Shown here piece after piece: positions 51,301-60,300 of a DNA stretch of 64,000 nt. Under the pieces are notes generated by a model, which saw only the letters and a list, made by a program, of their open reading frames with translations, searched no databases and was not told the DNA's origin. The stretch is from Siphonodentalium dalli (taxonomy: Eukaryota > Mollusca > Scaphopoda > Gadilida > Siphonodentaliidae), in assembly GCA_032622095.1 (NCBI GenBank), contig CP136066.1, forward strand, positions 66,656,278 through 66,720,277, given 5' to 3'. Position 1 is the first letter of the stretch, and every line of letters begins with the position of its first letter. The translations under genes and the position numbers were made by a program.

Positions 51301-54300
51301 ATAACCGATTATTTTTATACACAAAATAAATATTAACAAAAAAAATGGCAGTCATAACATTGTTCAGCATAAATGATATTATAAAGAAGCAATTTTGACG
51401 AGAGACAATGGGACAGTTGTCTTGACTTCCCTTATGTTGGCAGCTCGAGATGTCAACTTGAGGTTATCATGCAGATTTATACTGACCAATCAAAGACTCT
51501 GTTTCTTACCAAAGGCGGAACAAAGGTACAGTATTTATATTTTATGGACTAATGGAATTATACATTTGTCATCCAGATGCTGGGAAAATTGCACTGAATA
51601 TCATTCAGGAAGAGAATCAGAATCCTGAGGTGGTTGTGGCCAATGAAGACGAGGCCAACATTCACACAATAGTGTCTGAAGACGGGACAGAGGTACGACT
51701 TAGAGCTAATAATAAATAATATTGTCTGATGACGGGCAGAAAATCATACACATGAATATTATAGGGAATCAAGGCCTTTGAAGTGAGTTCATATGACATA
51801 CCATATTTGTATAGGCCAAATAAAAAATATTATTGAGCATTAATTGCAACATACATGAACTTTTAACATATCTCTGTGATTGATAGATTGACTATCATGC
51901 ACACACATAGTGACATAGAACATTATGTAGATGACTACATTGAAGAAATTGATTGGCAGATCATCATAGTCTGGTGTACTTATTGTAACCCCCCCCCCCC
52001 CTATTGTATGCTAGCAATATTTGGCCTGGCACTGTCTTTCAGTTTGTTTTTTTTGGTGTTTTTTTTCCATTTTGCTTTATATTTTGATGGCAGATATCGA
52101 TTTTCAAGACAGGAAGTTTTTTATTGTTGTCAGCGTAGAAAAAATCCAATGATCGCCACTTATAAAGATCATCCATGCTATCGTCACCCAAACACGGTAG
52201 ACAATAAAGAGCATTCTCAATTATGAATGTTGTGATCATTTTCGATGGTATCATGGGTAATTTTGTATGTGGTATTGTGACATTTTAATATAAAGAGCTT
52301 CCATGCTTCCATCGTCCAAAAGCGGTAGACAATAAAGAGCATTCTCAGTTATGAATGTTGTGATCAGTTTCAAGGTATCATGGGTAATTTTGTATGTGGT
52401 ATTGTGACATTTTAATATAAAGAGCTTCCATGCTTCCATCGTCCAAAAGCGGTAGACAATAAAGAGCATTCTCAGTTATGAAGTTGTGATCATTTTCGAT
52501 TGTATCATGGGTGATTTTGTATGTGGTATTGTGACATTTTAATATAAAGAGCTTCCATGCTCCCTGTCATCCAAAAGCAGTAGACAATAAAGACCGTTCT
52601 CAATTATGAACTGTGTTGTCTTTTTCAAGGTATTACATAATGGGTTATTTGTATGTAGCATTCGGATATATGAACGATTGAGAATTTGGAAATAACTTAC
52701 AAATTAAACACCTAACTATATAGTTGAAGATGGATTATCTCTTCATATAACAATTTTTATATAATTTTGTGGGTATAAAATAATAAATATGAATTGAAGA
52801 CCCATGTCTGGAAACGATTCTATCAATTAATATTGATTTTTATTTTGAATATTTTATTATAAAATGATATGATTATTGTTCTATTTTTAGAACAGACCAT
52901 TCAGGTGATACCATATAACAATAGAGATCATTATGGTGTTCCCATAGCTATGCCACGAGCGTCAAATGTCCCAGATTAATTGTTTGTATTGTTTTGTTAC
53001 ATAGTTATCAGTGATAATGATTCTAACGTTTTTATACAGAAATTATTTGAAATATGATCAATAGTTATCGATAGAAGAATTTCCAAACAGGGGTCTTCGA
53101 TTCATATCCAATATTTTTTCCATGGTAACTATATAACACATGTTTACAAAGAGATAGACCAACTTTAACATTATTCCACCCAGTGTTTTTATAACATTTG
53201 GGTGCTTCTTATGACAAAGTTGATGCAATTGTCAGCTGCCATTACCGCTCACTTTGGGTCCCATTTTATAGTTGATACTGATGAATATTCGTTGAGTAAC
53301 TATCAACTTTAGCACTATAGTAACATCTAATCAACAAATCAAACATGCGGTGGCATGTTATTAATTATAATGGTCTTCTATATGATAATGACTTTCAATG
53401 TGAACCACACTACATGTATCATGATTACTTAAATAACTAATCGCATTGCGACATAATCTATACACCACTCGCGAATAAATTGATTCCTCATTTTAGTATT
53501 GAATGACTAGGATAACGTAATCGTAGTCGGCATAATAAACTCCAGCTTCAAATCTGTGTTTTTAATTTGCTCGACTATTTTGACATCTTTCGTAGTCTAG
53601 TCATGGAGATCTCCGAAAACTGGTGGCTGTATTATTTATTTGTTTTTCGGCTTATTTATTATGTGATCGGAATGGGACTTGGATCATCTTAAGCACAATT
53701 GGGAGGGCTTTCCGATTGTGTTTGGTGGTTTCTAGACAATATAAATTATTTAATGTTCTGTCACTATCTGTATACATGATAGTCTATCAATCACAGAGAT
53801 AAGTTAAGAGTTCATGTATGTTGTAATTAATGCTCAATACGTATTGACATATTGGTAAAAACATACCAAAAACATTTTGAAAAAAAAAAAATTGGTACTT
53901 TTTTTGCTCATACATGTAATATCAAAACATTTAATAAAACATCCTATGCGGGCCATTTATTTCAATGCAGCAGTGTCTGAGACTATAATAATATTTTTAT
54001 TTTATCATAGTCCTGTTCATTAAACCACAGGACGAACAGGACGAAAGAAAAATATATGAACATGTGTGGATGGTGTTTTCCTACTGACTAATTACCATGA
54101 GCACAAATAATTTCAAAATATTTTCCACATTGCACATACAGTAATGCCCTAAATAATCGACTCCTTAACCACAGCAGAATTATGGGTAACTTTTCAGGAT
54201 TTAGTCAGAAATATGGCTCGTTGCCATTCATCAGAAAGCTCTCATCGTTATGATGGACAAAAAAATTAAAGCTTGTTTTGAATAAATCTTACTTTACTAA

Positions 54301-57300
54301 AACTACAACAGTCAAGGCCAATGCCAAGACCTAAAAAAAAATGAATAAAGCAAAAATTGACATTAATTTCTTCAGCATTTGGCCTTTAATAAGAAATACC
54401 TGTTCTCAGGCAATTACATGTGGGAAATTGGATGAGGGACGGAGGCTTTTTATTTTTATATTTCCCAATAATTCTAGAAATTAATTGATACAATTTTCCC
54501 AAGTAATTTGTAGAATATATCACCCAATGCTTTTAGCCATTATAATTATCTAATTGTGAGTAAATTGGAGAATTAATGTTGAACTCTTTAAAAATAATGG
54601 ATAAAATTGAGAATACATTTGTTTGATGAACCCTGCTTTTTGGTGATGAGGGAGGTGCCTGATAACACTGTATTTTTAGCTCAAATTTACTTTGTTAAGT
54701 TTGAGCTATTGCCATGGGTTGGTGTCCGTCATCTGTCTTCTGCTCACCCTACAGGCCACATCCTTCATCTAATCAACACCAAACTTCAAATGGTTCTTCA
54801 GGGTGACTTCCAGATGGGAGCTGTCATTTTGTTCTGAAATTCATTAAAAAACATGGCTGCCAGCTGCCATTTTGGATTTCAAATTTGAATCCATCGGCAC
54901 ACTCTGCAGCCCGTATTTATTGGAGAATTGTTTTGAAAATTTACAGGCATGTTTAGGGTCACCTCTAGATGGGAGCTATTTAATTTTAGCGATTTTCGAT
55001 GAAAAACATGGCAGCCATCTCGGATTTTACTCTTTGCGTGACTAAATCTTTTGGCACTTCCCTCATCCAATCATCACCAAACTTCATATGGATCTTCGGG
55101 GTGACCTCTAGATTGGAGCCATCGATTATTGACGAAATTTGTTATAAAACATGGCTGCCAGCAGTCATTTTGGATTTCAAATTTGAACACATCTGCAAAC
55201 CCTATAGCCAACATTTATTGGTGAAATGTTTGAAATGAAAATAATTTCATCTGCACAATACAAGACCTTTACTGTAACTTTTTTGGCTTTGCTTCTTCGT
55301 TATCATTCTATTCATTGCTGAGCAAAAAATAAACTCCTTCCCCAGATAAGCTACAGTGTCATTGACACTTTCTTTATTGATTTGGCCTTAGCATCGTCTA
55401 AAATGTTTAGTCCAGACGAGAAAGAATGAGTGGTTTTAGGTTGGAATTTCCCAACGAATGGAACTCTTAACCCTTCCATGGCTGAAGCTTCATGAAACTT
55501 TCCGAAAACTCTGTGCCAATGCATTCCCCATAGGGAGCCTTTCATATATAAGAGAATACTTTGGCATAACAATATTTACCTTGACCTTGTAAGCCAGTGC
55601 ATTGTTTTATATATGCGAGTCTCCCTATGGGAGACTCACATTTATAAGAGAATGCACTGGCACAGGTTCGTTATTGCTGCACCAGCGCAGCCGCCATCAT
55701 GAAAGGGTTAACCCTTTGATAACTGGAGCTTTCTGAAATTTTGTGGGAAAAAAAGCCTTGCATATATAAGAGAATGCATTGGCCAAACATTATTTACTGT
55801 AACCTTGTAAGCCAGTGAATTCTGTTAAATATGCAAGACTCCCTATAGGAGACTCGCATATATAAGAGAATGCACTGGCACAGTTCCTTAATGGTGCAGC
55901 AGCCAAGCTCCCATCATGAAAGGGCTAATGCACCAGTTGAAAATTTCCAAACTAGGGCAGGTGTTCAAGAGTCCAATAGTTGAAAATATTGGTATCGAAG
56001 GGGTTAGGGGGGGGGGAGGATGTGCAGTTGGAAATTCAAAGATGGACAACCCCTGAATAAAGACATTGGTGAGAGTACCATTGATATTTCTTTATAGAAT
56101 GTGTTCACCATTGTGTCGTCTGATGCCATCGAAGATACAAACGTCACCGAGGAGAACCAAATCCTAGTCACAGTGAATGAAGATGGGCAAGTTATACATT
56201 CCAAGCCCACCCTGGAGATCGACACTGATGAGTCGGGCATGATTTTAGAGGAAGGGGGAATAACCCATCTCACGACGAATCACGAAATATCTCTACATGA
56301 ATCTCAACACCTACTCGATGAAGGTTTGTCTCTTTAGAATTTTTAACCATTTGGTGGGTAGAACAACATTTATGTCTTTTATGGAACTTTTATAATCATA
56401 TCGTGTAAGTTATGTAATGTAATTACGAACAATTGTGTAGAGCCTGGTGAAGCTTTGAAATTTGATTCGATTCTATATATTCCTGATGATTGGATTTGAT
56501 TCGATATCAGTCAGTCGAATCGGCAAAACGAATCTCAATATTATCAAATATGGTGCGGGAACATCATTCCATTTTAATATAGAACTTAAATATGTTAAAA
56601 TTATAATCATTGACGAAATTAAACTATCATGTGGCAGTTTATTTCTCCAAATAATATTCAATGTGATAACTGCATTCCTGAATCTCAGTTATAACGAGCA
56701 TCGTCGCGGGCATGGCACAATCCAATACATGTATTCGTACTGGCAGTTTTGTCAAATATTATGTGGGAAAATCTCGAGTTTGGTCATGAATATTTCTAAT
56801 AAAGCATGTCCCTATAAAGTATCAACTGATTCAAGTACACTAAGGCTTAATATCGTACTTGTTATTGAATTTGAAATATAAGTTATAAATCAATAGGAAA
56901 CATTATGCATTGCTGCGAGTAGCTGAGTACTGCCCACATACATGTAACCTTCGACCTTAAAATGGCCAAACGGAAATCACAAATACTTGTATTGTATTGA
57001 AAATGCAAGCTGATCACCAGTCCGAACACCCAATCATAATAAACCCTCTTTGTAGATATAACACAACTTTTAACAGTTTTAGCCAGCGTTGTATTGATGT
57101 TGTGCTGTCACTACATAGGACGTAGTAATATTCTATTGGTTTGGGTGCAGTATTAGCCAAGTACGTTTGTTTATTTAATAGATTTTTTTTCCGGTGAGAT
57201 AATCTCACGCGGTATTGTCTCACGCGGTGAAAATCATTGAGTCAATATGTTTACCTACCATAACATTGTCTCATATCGGAATTAGTAATCAGAATCAGGT

Positions 57301-60300
57301 TTGATAATATTCGATTCAAGGATTCAATTTGATATAATTTGGCTGATTCAATTCAAGTGCAAACTTCCGATTCACTGGGCTCTAGTCTACCTAAACGGGA
57401 AATATTTATAGATGCTATGCATGTGAATGAATACTTAATATTCTACACACAGAAATTTAAACAAAATGGCGAAGTATGCAAGTTTGTTTGTTGTGGACGT
57501 TTCAATGAAGTTGATTTGTAAACAAACCAAAATGGACAGGCCTACTTCAGAAATGGCATAGATATATATGCTCTAAATAATTGACTCCTTAACCACAGCA
57601 GAATTATGGGTAACTTTTCAGGATTTAGTCTGAAATATGGCTTGTTGCCATTCATCGTAAAGCTCTCACTGAGAGCTTTCCGACAAGTTACCCATAATTA
57701 TGATGTGGTTAAGGAGTCGATTATTTAGAGCATTACTGTATAAAATCACAGTTGTCACAGTCTGAAATAGAAGTCTTTAAAAGTGGGAGGAGTAACAAAT
57801 GAATGACATAGAGTGAATTTAGGTCTCCTCCTCTTATGTTTGGATATGACCTTACCTATTGCAGGTACATTAAACCTCAATTAACCAACTTATTAATCTC
57901 AAAATTTAAATAAATGTCATTTGGTAGTTGGGGAAAACATGGTTTGATAAATACATGAAATACCATAATTTATATAGTCTTTATATTTTGCTGAAAAAAC
58001 TTAACCCTTTGAGTGCCAGGTCCGATTTTTGTATCAACCCATATACCCTGTGCCAATGCATTCTCTTATATATGCGAGTCGACCATAGGTCGCCTCGCAT
58101 ATAGAAGAGAATGCATTGGCCTAACAATTTTTCATCATTTGTTATTATTTTTGACAATTTTTGACAATTTTAATAATTTTTTAAAAATCTAAAAAAAAAA
58201 AAATGCTCTGTATTCTAGTCCTAGTTTCCCTCAACATAAACCAGCTAGTGAAAAACGGTCCTTCAATTTTGAGGCGCACAATTGCTATTGCACACCATAG
58301 CGCACCTGGAATTGAAAAGTATCGGGCAAAAAGTTGTGCACCCCACATCTTGGTTGACATCCCTTGTCCGATCATCAATAAACTTGATATAATGGATTTT
58401 CAGGATGACCGCTAGATGGGATACATCAATTTTTTCCAAACTTTGTTAAACAAAACATGGCCGCCAGCAACGATCTTGTATTTTACTTTATATATATCTC
58501 TTCATGTTGACATCTAGTATTACTTAGACATTTCCACTTTCCGCATTCCTAATTTCTCTATTGACTGTAACACATGAAATTATCCCCCACCCAAATTGAG
58601 CTATGTTGCTCATGTCTTATTGAACATAGTTCAAAAATAAGATTTACCTAAACAATGTATACGTCAATTGTCAACCATCATTCCTGTTTCCTAGGGTGGA
58701 GACAATACATAATTGAATCAATAAATTTTGTCAGTTAGTATGTTTTGATATGATAGATTTGTGTTACCAAAAACATCTGTTTCAGATGATACGGAACCAG
58801 GAACAAAGAGAATCAAGCTGGAACCAGAGGAAATCAGTGGAGAGGTCGACATCAGTTCTATTATAGAGGTACTTCTTATAGCCAATTGTCTTGTATATCT
58901 TTGAATACTGGGAATTTTGGATGCATATCATCAGTTTAGGGTTTGATGGTCGTTCGAAGTGGGACAAGCACTACAGTAATGCCCCAAATAATCGACTCCT
59001 TAACCACAGCAGAATTATGGGTAACTTTTCAGGATTTAGTCAGAAATATGGCTTGTTGCCATCCATCGGAAAGCTCTCACTGAGAGCTTTCCGATGAATG
59101 GCAACAAGCCATATTTTTTTACTTAGAAATTTTTTGCAACATGTATAATATTTTCCGAGCTTTTATTCCTACATTTTTAGATCAATTTTCTTTAAACTTG
59201 GCACAGATATTTAGTACCATTATGACGTCTGTCCAACTTTTTTGTGTGGAGTTATTCCCCTTTTTCGACTTGGAACATTTTCGCAACATGCATAATTTTG
59301 TCAGAGCTTTTACTCCTACATTTTTCGGTCAATAGGTTTAGGATTAGGGGTCAAGGTTGTGAGCCTGCAATGGGAATCTGTTATTTTAACTACACGTAAA
59401 TGTTTACTGAGATCTCAATGAAATTTGGTATTTATGTTCACCATCCCAAGGGTTTTAACCCTTTCAGACAATGCACTGGCTTACAAGATCAAGGTAAATA
59501 TTTAAGGCCAATGCCTTCTCTTATACCCCGCTGGACAAAACAAGTGTCCACTTAACCGCGGTGCGGTTTGCGTTGCCACCGCGGCCGAACTGCAACTACA
59601 CCGCGGCTCCACCGGCTGACTGCAGTTCGGCCGCGGTGTACTTGCCGTTCGGCCGCGGTGTACTTGCCGTTCGGCCGCGGTGTAGTTGCCGTTCGGCCGC
59701 GGTGTACTTGCCGTTCGGCCGCGGTGTACTTGCCGTTCTTGGAATGATGTTGAAAAACACAAAGAGGGCACCATAAATGAGGCTTGATTGAGGCCATTGT
59801 CTAAATACCGTCCGCCAGACGATCTATTATATGTTTGAGGGCTAATCTGTCTGGTGACAAGGTGTGATAATCTTTTAAGTAGTCAACGTCCCACCAGTAA
59901 ACTGTCATAAAATCAAGGTGTCATAATCCACCCTGATTAGAAAAGGCTCCCGCTGTTAATTATTAGGCGACACGGAAATGTGATGTTGCCGACAACAGAC
60001 TCCATCTAGATTTGGCAGCACGTGTCTTTTTGAGAAATAAGCATTGGAATGCCGTGCACACGTGGCAGCCTCATCATTAGAGAATTGAATCACCATCCTG
60101 TCATTTAAGACTGATTATAAAATAAGGATTATGGTTTGTTGTCGCATCCTACTTTGAACTGTTTGTTTGCCCATGTTTAAATATTTGTTTTTGTGATGTT
60201 GTTTTCTCTTGTTCAAATATATTTTGTTTACATTAATTTAAACTATTATTTGGTTTGAATTATATACTGACTACATCCACCCATGTGGACCTTCTTTTGA

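Noticed and set aside
52889-52978. Exon-like stretch after TTTTTAG that would read [18 protein letters not shown]
   Set aside because: No following donor, and GABPB exons 8 and 9 already join in frame without it.
56462-56881. 139-codon frame inside the 56438-57384 element
   Set aside because: AT-rich, low complexity, no domain; likely chance.
59502-59797. Open frames of 71-90 codons on both strands with repeating VHRGRTAS or [10 protein letters not shown] phrases
   Set aside because: They are translations of the 22-bp subterminal repeat array of a transposon; 22 is not a multiple of three and all frames are open because the unit is GC-rich.
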